Positions 43,253-52,734 of a stretch of 64,000 bases of DNA are shown one piece after another. The translations under genes were made by a program, and so were the position numbers. Positions within the stretch are counted from its first letter, which is position 1. Every line of letters begins with the position of its first letter. A model generated the notes under the pieces. That model did not search any database, was not told the DNA's origin, and worked only from the letters and a program-made list of their open reading frames with translations. Source of the DNA: Streptomyces sp. NBC_00576 (GTDB taxonomy: Bacteria > Actinomycetota > Actinomycetes > Streptomycetales > Streptomycetaceae); NCBI RefSeq assembly GCF_036345175.1, contig NZ_CP107780.1:9920001-9984000 (forward strand), given 5' to 3'.

Positions 43253-43381
43253 ATGGTGATGGCCGAGTGGCTTGATCATTGGGTGCAACGGGCTTCCCTC
43301 CTTCCCGGTGACCGGCTGCGTGATCTGCTGGACCGGCTCGATGGCCTTGATCTCGATGGCCTTGATGAGGAGGAAGAGTAG
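43253..43381 (+). CDS. Possible 42-residue acidic small protein
   Basis: ATG 43253 opens a frame coding MVMAEWLDHWVQRASLLPGD and ending in a Leu/Asp-rich helix and DEEEE. A GGGAGG site is far (33 bp) upstream, so translation is uncertain. It ends 77 bp before ung. The amphipathic acidic helix is suggestive, but third-position bias is weak. Confidence 0.3.
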   Translation: MVMAEWLDHWVQRASLLPGDRLRDLLDRLDGLDLDGLDEEEE

Positions 43382-43458
43382 CGCCGGAGCCGGTGTCCGT
43401 GTGCGGGGGCTGCTGTGCTCGTGCGGGAGCCCGGCGGGTCCCAGTAGGGTGATGCGCT

Positions 43459-44136
43459 GTGGCACCTCGACCTTTGCATGAACTTGTTGAAGCGGGCTGG
43501 GCGAAGGCTCTGGATCCTGCGGCCGAACGTATCGCTGCGATGGGCGACTTCCTCCGGGCGGAGATAGCGGCGGGCCGGACGTATCTGCCGGCTGGGGCGA
43601 ATGTCCTGCGGGCTTTCCAGCAGCCCTTCGATGACGTCCGTGTCCTGATTGTCGGTCAGGATCCCTATCCCACGCCGGGGATGGCGATCGGGTTGAGTTT
43701 CGCTGTGTCGCCCGAGGTGCGTTCGTTGCCGGGCAGTCTGGAGAACATTTTCCGGGAGATGCACTCCGACTTGGGGCTGCCCAGGCCGTCGAACGGTGAT
43801 CTGACGCCGTGGACGGAGCAGGGGGTGCTGTTGCTGAACAGGGCGCTGACGACGGCACCGCGCAGCCCCGCCGCGCACCGGGGCAAGGGGTGGGAGGAGG
43901 TCACCGAGCAGGCGATCCGGGCGCTGGCCGGACGGGGCAAGCCCTTGGTGTCGATCCTGTGGGGGCGTGACGCGCGTAATCTGCGGCCGCTGCTGGGGGA
44001 GCTTCCGGCGATCGAGTCGGCCCATCCGTCCCCGATGTCGGCGGACCGTGGTTTCTTCGGCTCACGGCCGTTCAGCCGGGCCAACGAGCTGCTCGTCAAG
44101 CAGGGTGCGCAGCCGGTGGACTGGCGACTGCCGTAG
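43459..44136 (+). CDS. ung: Uracil-DNA glycosylase family 1
   Basis: 225 residues from GTG 43459. The catalytic water-activating loop is VGQDPYPTPGMAIGLSFAV, the uracil-binding region is TPWTEQGVLLLNRALTTAP, and the minor-groove loop is HPSPMSADRGFFGSRPFSRAN. All catalytic residues of Ung are intact. It removes uracil from DNA in base-excision repair. Codon use is somewhat less GC-biased than in neighbours, but the protein is standard. Confidence 0.95.
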   Translation: MAPRPLHELVEAGWAKALDPAAERIAAMGDFLRAEIAAGRTYLPAGANVLRAFQQPFDDVRVLIVGQDPYPTPGMAIGLSFAVSPEVRSLPGSLENIFREMHSDLGLPRPSNGDLTPWTEQGVLLLNRALTTAPRSPAAHRGKGWEEVTEQAIRALAGRGKPLVSILWGRDARNLRPLLGELPAIESAHPSPMSADRGFFGSRPFSRANELLVKQGAQPVDWRLP

Positions 44137-44370
44137 GGCATGGCCGTCGCAACGGCCGAGACAACCGGGGAAGCGTGCCGCGGCACACCGGGCAGGCAGG
44201 GAAAGCGCTGCGGGGTGACAGGCCGAGGGGCGCTTCCTTTGCCCCACCGTCACTCGCTGGATGGGCCGGCGCAAGGGAACGGAAGCGCCGTCGCACACGA
44301 TGCTTTGTCGGTTGTGGTGCCTGGTGAGATACTGGCCCGCCGCGGAATCGGCGGAGCATACGGGGGCGCG

Positions 44371-45063
44371 ATGGGCCAGGCGGTGACCGCAGCCATGCTG
44401 CAGGTGGCGGATGTGCACAAGTCGTACGGTCGAGGCGCCAGCGCCGTTCATGCTCTGCGTGGCGTCTCCTTCGAGGTCCCTCGGGGGGAGCTCGTCGCAC
44501 TCAAGGGACGCTCGGGCTCGGGCAAGACCACCCTGCTCAACATCGTCGGTGGTCTGGACGAGCCGGACAGCGGACGCGTCACCGTCGACGGGCTGCATCT
44601 GCGGGACCAGGGTGAGGACGCCCTCCTCGCGCTGCGCCGGGAGCGCATCGGCTTCGTCTTCCAGTCGTTCGGACTCATTCCCATCCTCACGGCTGCCGAA
44701 AATGTGGGCGTGCCGCTGCGGTTGCGAAGGGCGGACCCGCGCGAGCGGCGGGAGCGCGTCGAACTGCTGCTGTCTCTCGTGGGGCTCGCGGACCAGGCCG
44801 CGCAGCGCCCGAGCGAGTTGTCGGGCGGGCAGCGCCAGCGCGTCGCCATCGCCCGCGCCTTGGCCAACAGCCCCTCGATCCTCATCGCCGACGAGCCGAC
44901 CGGCCAGTTGGACGCGGAAACCGGGCACTCCGTGATGGAACTGCTGCGTGCGGTCGTCCGCAGCGAACAGATCACGGCTCTCGTGGCCACCCATGACAGA
45001 ACACTTCTTGACCTTGCGGATCGTGTGCTGGAGCTGAAGGACGGAGAGATTACCGATTTTTAG
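44371..45063 (+). CDS. MacB/LolD-type ABC transporter ATPase
   Basis: 230 residues from ATG 44371 (CGGGGG upstream); longer in-frame extension to 44140 crosses a non-coding-looking leader. Walker A GRSGSGKTTLLNIVGGLDEP, signature SELSGGQRQRVAIARAL and Walker B ILIADEPTGQLDAETG, with the FQSFGLIPILTAAENV of the LolD/MacB family. It partners FtsX-like permeases in lipoprotein or peptide export. It is convergent (15 bp apart) with a second ATPase gene that adjoins two such permeases. Either ATPase could serve them. Confidence 0.9.
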   Translation: MGQAVTAAMLQVADVHKSYGRGASAVHALRGVSFEVPRGELVALKGRSGSGKTTLLNIVGGLDEPDSGRVTVDGLHLRDQGEDALLALRRERIGFVFQSFGLIPILTAAENVGVPLRLRRADPRERRERVELLLSLVGLADQAAQRPSELSGGQRQRVAIARALANSPSILIADEPTGQLDAETGHSVMELLRAVVRSEQITALVATHDRTLLDLADRVLELKDGEITDF

Positions 45064-45078
45064 GGCCAGTCGTTTGGA

Positions 45079-46071
45079 TCACCCCGACTGGTCCGCGGCT
45101 GAACCCTGGCCGTGACGGTCGTTGCGTGTGTCGTCCGGGCGGACGGCGATGTGGTCGGGTTCCAGTTCCAGGGCAACGCGGTCGCGCATCCCCAGGACCC
45201 GGGTGTACTCGGCGGGGAGCTGGAGGCGGCCAGCCCGGTCGAGCATGGCGTATTCGCGGGCGACCAGGTTCTCCTGGCCGGTGGCGGAGTCGACTTCGCT
45301 GTGGCGCAGGACTTCCGTCGATGTGCGGCCGTCCCGGATGGCGACAGTGCGGCGGACCTCACCGGCGACGGACTGATCGTGGGTGACGATCACGATGGTG
45401 GTCCCCAGTTCCTCGTTGGCGGTGCGGAACGCGGCGAAGACCTGTTCGGCGGTGTGGGAGTCGAGTTCGCCGGTGGGCTCGTCGGCGAGCAGGACCGCGG
45501 GATCGTTGGCGAGGGCGACCGCGAGGGCGACGCGCTGCTGCTGGCCGCCTGACATCTGGTGCGGCCGACGGTCGCGGCATTCGGCGACGTCCAGCAGGTC
45601 GAGGAGTTCCATGGCGCGATCGGCCCTGGTTCGGCGTCGGCCTTGTGCGCGGGCCAACTGCAAGGGCAGGGCGACGTTCTGCGCGGCGGTGAGATAGGGC
45701 AGGAGATTGCGGGAGGTCTGCTGCCAGACGAAGCCGACGGTCTTGCGGCGGTAGGCGAGGCGTTCCTTGGCGGACATCGTGACCAGGTCGTGGTCGGCGA
45801 CGCGGGCTACGCCGGCGGTGGGTCTGTCCAGTCCGGCCAGGATGTTCATGAGGGTGGACTTGCCGCTGCCGGAGGCACCGACCAGGGCCATGAGCTCCCC
45901 CTTGCGAACGAGGAGATCGAGGCCTTGCAGTGCCTGGACCTCCACGCCGTCGGCGGAGAAGATCCGTACCAGCCGGTCGCAGGTGATCAGGGCGTCGTGA
46001 CCGTAGACGGCGGCGTCGCGCGCGGCGAGGGCACGGTCGGTGAGCTCGTGGAAGGTCGGGCTGCTGGTCAT
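45079..46071 (-). CDS. MacB-type ABC ATPase with C-terminal AbrB/SpoVT-like domain
   Basis: 330 residues, about 90 longer than a normal LolD-type ATPase. The ATPase (about 25-250) has Walker A GASGSGKSTLMNILAGLD, FVWQQTSRNLLPYLTAAQNV, signature HQMSGGQQQRVALAVAL and Walker B VLLADEPTGELDS. Residues about 275-315 (AREYAMLDRAGRLQLPAEYT, MRDRVALELEPDHIAVRPDD) read as an AbrB/SpoVT swapped-hairpin domain, usually a DNA-binding or dimerisation module. A role in tethering the transporter to its own regulation or in dimerisation is inference. It is followed upstream in the operon by two FtsX-like permeases. Confidence 0.88.
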   Translation of the reverse strand: MTSSPTFHELTDRALAARDAAVYGHDALITCDRLVRIFSADGVEVQALQGLDLLVRKGELMALVGASGSGKSTLMNILAGLDRPTAGVARVADHDLVTMSAKERLAYRRKTVGFVWQQTSRNLLPYLTAAQNVALPLQLARAQGRRRTRADRAMELLDLLDVAECRDRRPHQMSGGQQQRVALAVALANDPAVLLADEPTGELDSHTAEQVFAAFRTANEELGTTIVIVTHDQSVAGEVRRTVAIRDGRTSTEVLRHSEVDSATGQENLVAREYAMLDRAGRLQLPAEYTRVLGMRDRVALELEPDHIAVRPDDTRNDRHGQGSAADQSG

Positions 46072-46145
46072 CGGCTGCTCCTGGGCGGACAGAGGGATAC
46101 GGGCCGGTGCCGGAGGGGGCTTGGTCTCGAGGTTCTGTTCACTGT

Positions 46146-48920
46146 CTAGTCGTCACCCATCCTCAGTTCGCGCACCGAGCCACGTCGGCTGGTCCACCAG
46201 GCCTGACCGGTGGGCACACCGACGGCCAGCAGCAGCACGGTGAGTGCCGGAACCGCCAGCGAGAGCGGATCGGTGCGCAGCGCGGCGCCCTCGAGGGCGG
46301 ACGGGGAGGCCAGGGCGATGGCCGTGAGGTCGACGCCGGGCGACAGCAGGTGAATGCCGGCCCAGCCGGTCAGCAGACCGCCCGCCGCGGCCAGCAACGC
46401 CTGCGGGAGGGCAGTGAGGATCAGTAGTCGGCGGCCCTGGGACCGGCTCATTCCCATCGTGCGCAACCGGGCGAGCAGGGCGCTGCGTTCGGGCGCGGTG
46501 CGCAGCACGGTCAGCAGGAGGGCGAGGATCGCGTATCCGGCGCTCGCGGCGACCGCGACACCGTACAGGCGTTCCGCGCCGGACTGCAGCGGTGAGTCGA
46601 CGTGCCGCGCGCGTTCCTCGATGCGCAGCCGGACGGCTGTCGCTGTGCCTTCCGTCGCCGAGCGCAGCGCCCTGCCGTTCAGGGCGTCACCGGTCAGCAG
46701 CAGGGTCGTCGTACGCGCCACGCCGCGGGGAAGAGCGGCACGGTCCACGATCAGGAAGTCGTCACCGATCACGGCCGGAGTGCGCGCCCGGATCAGGACG
46801 ATCCGGACGGTGACGGAGGTGCCGTCCGGGAGCAGGACGGGGTAGGGGTCGGTGCCGTACTCCTCGGCCACGCGAGGTGAGGCCAGCGCGGGCAGAGGCC
46901 GGTCGGCGCTGGCCGTCGTATCGGCGTCCTCCTGCCTCAGGCTCGCCGCGTCGAACGGCCCCAGGCCCGTGTGGTGCGCCAGGTGCGCATATGCGTCGGG
47001 GTCCACACCGGCCAGTGGTATCGGCTGACTTCCCTGTTGCGGCTTCGCCTCGTTGATGACACTCGCTTCCGTCATGTCCCGTACGCCGGACAGCCGGCGG
47101 ACGCGGTCGGGCAGGGCTTGAGGGAGTTCACCGGTGGTCGTCTCGATGCGGCCGTCGGCGCCGACGGCGAGGAGCGCGGCCTGATCGCGGGCTGCTGTGA
47201 CCCCTGCCAGGACCGAGCCGCCGAACGCGGCCGTGGTCAGGGCGGTGAGCAGGGCGAGCAGCGGCAGCACCGCGAAGCCGGGGGCGCGGGCCACATGGGC
47301 CAGCGACAGCGGAATCACCGGGCCGCGCATTCGAGTGGTCGCCTTGCTCAGCGCACGCAGCGGCAGGGGGTGGAGGCGTGCCAGGAGCAGCGCCGCGACC
47401 ACGCCCGTCAGCAGCGGGGCGGCGGCCACCAGACCGGTGCTGCCGGATCCCTGTCGGCGCAGTGCGACGACCGCACCCGACGCGATGACCAACACGGTCA
47501 GTTCGGCCACCGTACGGCGCCGCGACGGCCGGGCGGAAGCCAGATCCTCCCGGCCGTCGTGCATCCGTACCGTGCGGTGCGCCACCACGCCGCGCAGTGG
47601 TAGCGCGACGCAGGCGAACAGGGTGACGGCGAGGGCGGCGGCGACGGCGGGCGCGCTGCGGGCACCGGGCAGGACGAGCAGGGCGGCGGTCAGTCCGAGA
47701 GCGCCGGCCGGCACGGCGACCACCGCCGTCTCCGCCAGCAGCCGACCGGCGAGACCGGACAGCGAGGCGCCGCGGGCACGCAGCAGAGCCAGCTCCGCAC
47801 GTCGGCGGTCGGCAGCCACGCCGGCGGCCATGGCCAGGACGATCACGGCGAGGCTGCCGGTCCCGACGGCGGCGAGGACAAGCAGCGGGTCGATCCCCGA
47901 CCGTAGTCCGGAATGGTCTGCGAGGACCTCGTCGAGACTGGTCTGGATCTCCAGGCGCGGGTCGACGACCGCCCGCAGGCGCTGCACTCCCGGGCCCGAC
48001 TCGAAGGCGGCGACGGCGGACGCCAGACGGTCGAGATCGTGGCCGCGCAGGGTGGCGACGTCGGGGGCCACCTGCCAGTACCGGAGTGGGCGGCCGGGGG
48101 TGCTCAGGAGGGCCGGGCCGGCTTCGGGGGCGAGGAGCAGGCCGCCGAGCCAGTAGACCTCCGACAGCTGGCTGCCGGGCAGGCGGCTCAGCGCGGGGGT
48201 GCGCAGCACCGGCAGTGCCGACCAGTAGGCGCCCGTGGGGGTGCGCGGGACGACGATCCCGGTGACCCGGACGGCGAGCGGGGCGCGGCCCGAGCCCGGC
48301 AGGTGGAGCACCGAGCCCACCCGGATGTCGAGCGTGCGGGCGGTGTCCATGGTGACGGCGGCCTCGACCTGCGCGGTCGTCGCGGTCACCGTTTCGCCCT
48401 CGGTGCTTGGCAACCGGCCCGCGCTGAGCCGGGCGTGGGAGGCCAGGTCCTGCTGAGCGGCGAGTACCAGTTGGGCGGGCAGGCCGGCGGGCCGGGGGAG
48501 CCAGGGGTCGGACGCCTCCATGCCGACGGTCGTGCGCACGCCGTACGACGACTGCGCGGGGTCGGGAACCAGCGGCGCCCTCGTGGTGGCGAGAACCTCG
48601 GCCCGCGCCGCGGCCAGCGGACCGGTGCGCAGGGCAGCCTCCATCTCCTTGGCCGTGTCCGTCCAGGGTGGAGGGGCGTCCACCTGCACGGTCGTCCGGT
48701 CGGGAGAGGCCTGCTCGACCGCCCGGCGCAGCCCTGCGTCTCCGTACCGGTCGACGGCACGCGGGTACGCGGCAGCCAGCGTTGCGGTCACCGTCACCAG
48801 CAGCGCGAGGGCCACGGACGTACCGGCGAAGGCCCTCAGCCGGGCCCACACCCCGGCACGTACGGGCGGCGGCGCCGCCCTCGTCCCTCCGCTCTGAGGG
48901 GGAACCGGCTGCGCGGTCAC
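46146..48920 (-). CDS. FtsX-like ABC transporter permease (large) 2
   Basis: 924 residues from GTG 48920. Membrane helix near residue 30-50 (GTSVALALLVTVTATLAAAY), an extracytoplasmic MacB-type domain, then three helices (about 320-450), a second set and the C-terminal FtsX domain with YAILALLLTVLRTAPERSAL and SRSQGRRLLILTALPQALLAA. This duplicated FtsX layout is that of lipoprotein-release or peptide-export permeases. The GTG overlaps the stop of the upstream permease (GTGA). The longer frame to 49892 is not used. Confidence 0.88.
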   Translation of the reverse strand: MTAQPVPPQSGGTRAAPPPVRAGVWARLRAFAGTSVALALLVTVTATLAAAYPRAVDRYGDAGLRRAVEQASPDRTTVQVDAPPPWTDTAKEMEAALRTGPLAAARAEVLATTRAPLVPDPAQSSYGVRTTVGMEASDPWLPRPAGLPAQLVLAAQQDLASHARLSAGRLPSTEGETVTATTAQVEAAVTMDTARTLDIRVGSVLHLPGSGRAPLAVRVTGIVVPRTPTGAYWSALPVLRTPALSRLPGSQLSEVYWLGGLLLAPEAGPALLSTPGRPLRYWQVAPDVATLRGHDLDRLASAVAAFESGPGVQRLRAVVDPRLEIQTSLDEVLADHSGLRSGIDPLLVLAAVGTGSLAVIVLAMAAGVAADRRRAELALLRARGASLSGLAGRLLAETAVVAVPAGALGLTAALLVLPGARSAPAVAAALAVTLFACVALPLRGVVAHRTVRMHDGREDLASARPSRRRTVAELTVLVIASGAVVALRRQGSGSTGLVAAAPLLTGVVAALLLARLHPLPLRALSKATTRMRGPVIPLSLAHVARAPGFAVLPLLALLTALTTAAFGGSVLAGVTAARDQAALLAVGADGRIETTTGELPQALPDRVRRLSGVRDMTEASVINEAKPQQGSQPIPLAGVDPDAYAHLAHHTGLGPFDAASLRQEDADTTASADRPLPALASPRVAEEYGTDPYPVLLPDGTSVTVRIVLIRARTPAVIGDDFLIVDRAALPRGVARTTTLLLTGDALNGRALRSATEGTATAVRLRIEERARHVDSPLQSGAERLYGVAVAASAGYAILALLLTVLRTAPERSALLARLRTMGMSRSQGRRLLILTALPQALLAAAGGLLTGWAGIHLLSPGVDLTAIALASPSALEGAALRTDPLSLAVPALTVLLLAVGVPTGQAWWTSRRGSVRELRMGDD

Positions 48921-51900
48921 TGCGTCACCTCGTCCCTGAGAGTCGTCACGGGTTTCGCCCGGCGAAGTGCGAGGGCCACGGTCACGAGGGCGGGGCCCGC
49001 TGCGAGGGCCGCCAGGAGGGTGGCCAGGCGCAGGAGCGGGAGTTCGACCAGCACCGGCGGGAGCGGCCGGGTGGCCTGCCCGGTCAGGACGACGAGGGGA
49101 ACCAGCGCGTACGTCAGCACCGCACCCAGGGCCGTGCCGACCAGCAGCGCCAGGGCCACCAGCACGGCGTGCTCCACGGCGACCAGCCGGGCCAGCCGAC
49201 GGCGTGGTGTCCCCAGGGCGCGCAGCACGGCGAACTCGCCGTCCCGGACCCGCATCGCGCCCGCCGCGCTCACCGCGAAGCCGAGCGAGGCGAAGAGCAC
49301 CGTCACCGCGGCCGCCGCGATCAGCGCTGCTTCCGGGGCCGCCCCGAACGGATCGTCGCGCAGCTGGGCCGCTATCTCGTCGCGCACCACCACCTGCTCC
49401 GGTTCGACGTCCGGCAGGGCCCGCACGGCAGCCGCCGCGGCACCGGGCGCGGCCGTGCGCAACCACCACTCGGTGGGCGCAAGGCCGGTTCCGTACCGGG
49501 CCTGCAGTACCCGGTTGACGGCCCGGAGATCGACCAGCAGGGCCCCGCCGCTCAGCGTGGTGGTTTCCGTCGTGGGCAGGGCGCTCGCGGTGCGGACGAT
49601 GCGTACGGGCACGGAACGGCCGTCGAACGTCACCTCCACGCGCTGGCCTTCGCGCGCACCGGACGCGGTGAGGAACCGGGGGGTGGCGACCGCGACGATC
49701 TCGGGCGCCGCGGGCTGGGCGACCTTCAGCCGGACCTCCAGCGGCCAGACGGCCGGCGGGATGTCCGGCGGCAGGTATCCGGTGCTGTACGTCATGGTCA
49801 CGGGTGCCGTCGACGTGATCCGGGGGCGAGTCGGCCGGGCGCTGTCGTCGGGGGCGACGGCGACCGAGTCGGCCTCGACCGCGGTCGCCCACTTCGTCGG
49901 CAAGGTCAACTGCCGGACGTCACCGTCGCCCGCTGTCGCCGTGAGCGCGCCGAGGACCAGGCTGTGCCGGTGGGCACGACCGGTCGGCTGCGACGTACTC
50001 AGTGTGAGCCCGGTCAGCGCCAACGGGCCCCGGGCGCCGTTCAGATCAGGGGTCAGCGGGTGCGGGCGGCCGTCGGCGGCGAGGCGGCCGGACGGTATCT
50101 CGTAGGAGGTTCCGTAACGGTCCCGCACCGTGAGCGTGACGTCCGCGCCCGGCCCCGGTGTGGTGCTGCGCAGGGCAGCGGTCAGCGTGAGCCGGGCCGT
50201 GCCCTCCGGTACCTCGATTCCCGCGGGCGCTCCGCGCGGCGCGAGCCCGGCGAGCAGCGGACCGTCCGTCAGGTCGCGCCGCGCCAGCACCGCCCCGGCC
50301 GCCTCCGCCGTGTTCAGGGCCACCACGGTCGCGGTGCGGCTGCCGGAGAGCGACAGGGTGCCGCGGACCGCGGGGGCGACCGCATCGACGTGCGGGAGGT
50401 CCGCGTAGACGTCTGTACGGCCCACACCGCCGCTCCCGGAGGTCACGACGCGCACCTCGGCACCCGCGCGGAAGTCGGCCTGGTCGGCCTGGGAACGCTG
50501 CCAGGACGCGCCCTGCCCGATCGCGATCACGCCCAGCGCCACGGAGATGACCAGGAGCAGCACCGGACCCGCCCCCCGCATCGGTCGGCGACTGAACTGC
50601 CAGCCGACCATGGCCGCGGTCAGCCCGTGCCCGCGGGCCAGAAGTCGCTCGCCGACACGCGCCAGCGAAGGCAGCAGCCGCAGCACCAGAACCGTTCCGG
50701 CGAGCAGCACCAGAGCGGGCGCTGCCACCAGCAGCGGGTCGACGCCGAGGACCCCCTCACGGTCTGTCGTGACAGCACCGGAGCGCTCGCTTCCCAGCAG
50801 CCAGAAAGCGACACCGGCCACGGCGACCAACCCGACATCCGCTCCGGCTCGCACCGATGCGGGCAGCGCCCCGGCCCGCACCGTGACGGCGCCCGTGAAG
50901 GACGCCCGCCACGCGGGGACAGCCACCGCCAGCGCACACAGCGCGGCCACACCCGCGGCGACCGCCCACACCTCGGGTCGGCCCCCGACCGGCACGTCGA
51001 CGCGCACCCCGGTCCGGCCCAGCGCTCCCTGCCCGACCAGCAGCCGCGTCAACGGCCCCGACAACAGCGGCGCCGCCACCACCGCCGGCCCGGAGATCAG
51101 CAAGGCCTCCGTCGCGGCCAGGCCTGCCAGCCGTGCCCGAGTGGCACCGCGCGCACGGAGCAACCTGGTCTCGGCCATGCGCTCGGAGCTGAGCGACCGC
51201 GCGACGAGCAACAGGGCGCAGGCCGCGAGCAGTCCGAGCTGACCAGCGACGATCAGCATGCTGGAACGCGTGACGAGCAGTGAGCGTTCGATGCGGTCCA
51301 GTACCTCGGGCAACGCGGTGGCCGCTACGGTCGCACCGCTGAGCGCGGGTTGCTTGCGCAGCTCCGCGCTCCCCGAGCGGACAGCCTCGCGCAGCGCGTC
51401 GATCCGCTCCGTCGTCAGCGAGGAGTAGTCGGCCGACGCCAGCCAACCCGACGCGCCGACGCTCACCCGCCCCGACGCCGGCACGCCCGCAACGGTGAGC
51501 AGGGGACCGTACGTCGTGAAGCTCGACGCCTGCACGCCGCGGCCGCCCAGGTCGTCCAACTGCCAGTAGGGTGCCCGGACTTCCACCGGCCGGTACACGC
51601 CGGTGATCAGCACGCGCACCGCCGGGCCGCCCAGCCGGTCGGTGAGGGTCAGCCGGGCGCCGGGTGCCACCCCGAGCCGCTGGGCGGCGCTCTGCGGCAG
51701 TGCGGCCTCGATGGACCCCGCGGTCACCGTCTCACCGGGGAGCCGCCCCGCGACGGTCCGCACCTGTGTGCGATCCAGGGCCGCGAAGTGCGTGAGGTCC
51801 GGGTTCTCGTCCCGCTCGGAGGCCGGCCGCAGCGCGAGCGGCAGGGCGTAGGGGCCGGAACGCAGCAGGGTACGCACCCGCACGGGCAGCCCGGCGAAGA

Positions 51901-52153
51901 TGGTGCGGGCCCCCGCCCGCACGGCGTCGTCGGCCGCCTGGCGTTCGTCGGCCGGCACGTCGGCCTTGACCACCAGAGCGGCCTCGGCAGCGGTGCGCTG
52001 CTCGGCGAGCGACCGCCGCAGTGCCGCATCGCCTATCGCGCCCGAGTAGGCGGTGAGCGCGGCCAGCACGGTCGTGGTCAGCAGCACGGTCAGCAGGGCG
52101 GCACCGAGAAGCGCGCGGTACACCCACGCCCGCAGCGCGATGAACCGCAACAT
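48917..52153 (-). CDS. FtsX-like ABC transporter permease (large) 1
   Basis: 1078 residues from ATG 52153 (MLRFIALRAWVYRALLGAAL), with GAGGGG eleven bases upstream. It has the same duplicated FtsX plan as its partner: N-terminal helix, large external domain, helix block (about 330-560), second external domain, and a C-terminal triple helix with MRVRDGEFAVLRALGTPRRRLARLVAVEHAV, the loop that contacts the ATPase. It is the first gene of the operon (permease 1, permease 2, ATPase). Substrate unknown. Confidence 0.88.
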   Translation of the reverse strand: MLRFIALRAWVYRALLGAALLTVLLTTTVLAALTAYSGAIGDAALRRSLAEQRTAAEAALVVKADVPADERQAADDAVRAGARTIFAGLPVRVRTLLRSGPYALPLALRPASERDENPDLTHFAALDRTQVRTVAGRLPGETVTAGSIEAALPQSAAQRLGVAPGARLTLTDRLGGPAVRVLITGVYRPVEVRAPYWQLDDLGGRGVQASSFTTYGPLLTVAGVPASGRVSVGASGWLASADYSSLTTERIDALREAVRSGSAELRKQPALSGATVAATALPEVLDRIERSLLVTRSSMLIVAGQLGLLAACALLLVARSLSSERMAETRLLRARGATRARLAGLAATEALLISGPAVVAAPLLSGPLTRLLVGQGALGRTGVRVDVPVGGRPEVWAVAAGVAALCALAVAVPAWRASFTGAVTVRAGALPASVRAGADVGLVAVAGVAFWLLGSERSGAVTTDREGVLGVDPLLVAAPALVLLAGTVLVLRLLPSLARVGERLLARGHGLTAAMVGWQFSRRPMRGAGPVLLLVISVALGVIAIGQGASWQRSQADQADFRAGAEVRVVTSGSGGVGRTDVYADLPHVDAVAPAVRGTLSLSGSRTATVVALNTAEAAGAVLARRDLTDGPLLAGLAPRGAPAGIEVPEGTARLTLTAALRSTTPGPGADVTLTVRDRYGTSYEIPSGRLAADGRPHPLTPDLNGARGPLALTGLTLSTSQPTGRAHRHSLVLGALTATAGDGDVRQLTLPTKWATAVEADSVAVAPDDSARPTRPRITSTAPVTMTYSTGYLPPDIPPAVWPLEVRLKVAQPAAPEIVAVATPRFLTASGAREGQRVEVTFDGRSVPVRIVRTASALPTTETTTLSGGALLVDLRAVNRVLQARYGTGLAPTEWWLRTAAPGAAAAAVRALPDVEPEQVVVRDEIAAQLRDDPFGAAPEAALIAAAAVTVLFASLGFAVSAAGAMRVRDGEFAVLRALGTPRRRLARLVAVEHAVLVALALLVGTALGAVLTYALVPLVVLTGQATRPLPPVLVELPLLRLATLLAALAAGPALVTVALALRRAKPVTTLRDEVTQ

Positions 52154-52734
52154 GCCCGCCGGCACCCCTCGTTCCCCCACCAAACCCCCCGGTTCCAACC
52201 ACACGGACCGGAACGCGCTGCGGCGTCGGTGGCGTGCAGGTGTAAGAGGGCATTGTAGGACTGACTTTGGTCGACTTGTGATCGGATGTGGCGGACCTTG
52301 ATGGTCGTCGCGGTCCGGACAGGCCCGGTACAGGCCGCTGGCCGCCGGCATGGCCGGTCTCCCCCGGTCGAAGGCTTGCCAATGCCGTTGTTCCAGCTGT
52401 CACTCCCAACGGTGGTGGGGGGTGATGATGGCTGACCTGATCTGCGAGTGCAGTCGCGGGAACGGCAGCGGGGCAGCAGGCTGTGGCCGATCCAGGCGAG
52501 TCCGAGGCGCCGGCGGTGTGTTGCGGGCGGAGGGGGAAAAGCCGCTCGGTGAGATCACCGTGCGGCGCACGACGTGCACGGCACTGATGAACCAGGTCCG
52601 CTCGGCAGCGTTGTGATGCAGCCGGGCGGCCTCGCCCTGCTCTTGTGTTGTCAGGTCCTTGGGCCCAAGGTGATTTACCGAAACCTGGTCCACTCCCTCG
52701 CGGAGAAGCGAGCGTAATCCTTTGTTACCGGTCC
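52154..52734. other. 581-bp gap upstream of the permease operon
   Basis: Holds the promoter region of the permease operon and the 3' side of the propeller gene. I see no convincing gene, hairpin or insertion sequence. A minus-strand frame near 52400-52700 gives a Pro/Arg-rich tail that I could not assign. Confidence 0.4.

Larger units (their letters stand above)
42802..43458. other. 657-bp gap with regulatory repeats and a possible small gene
   Basis: It holds the promoters of the divergent chelatase-like and ung genes. Seen inside: an inverted repeat (42888-42915), an array of CGGTCA heptamers (43072-43141) and a 42-codon frame (43253-43381). Confidence 0.6.

Noticed and set aside
46146..49892. 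1248-residue version of the second permease
   Set aside because: The first 324 residues overlap the other permease in a shadow frame and are Arg/Gly-rich; GTG 48920 with a GTGA overlap is the start.
52350..52720. Minus- and plus-strand frames in the gap before the propeller gene
   Set aside because: No start signal, domain or third-position bias I could trust; a transposase-tail resemblance was considered but not supported.
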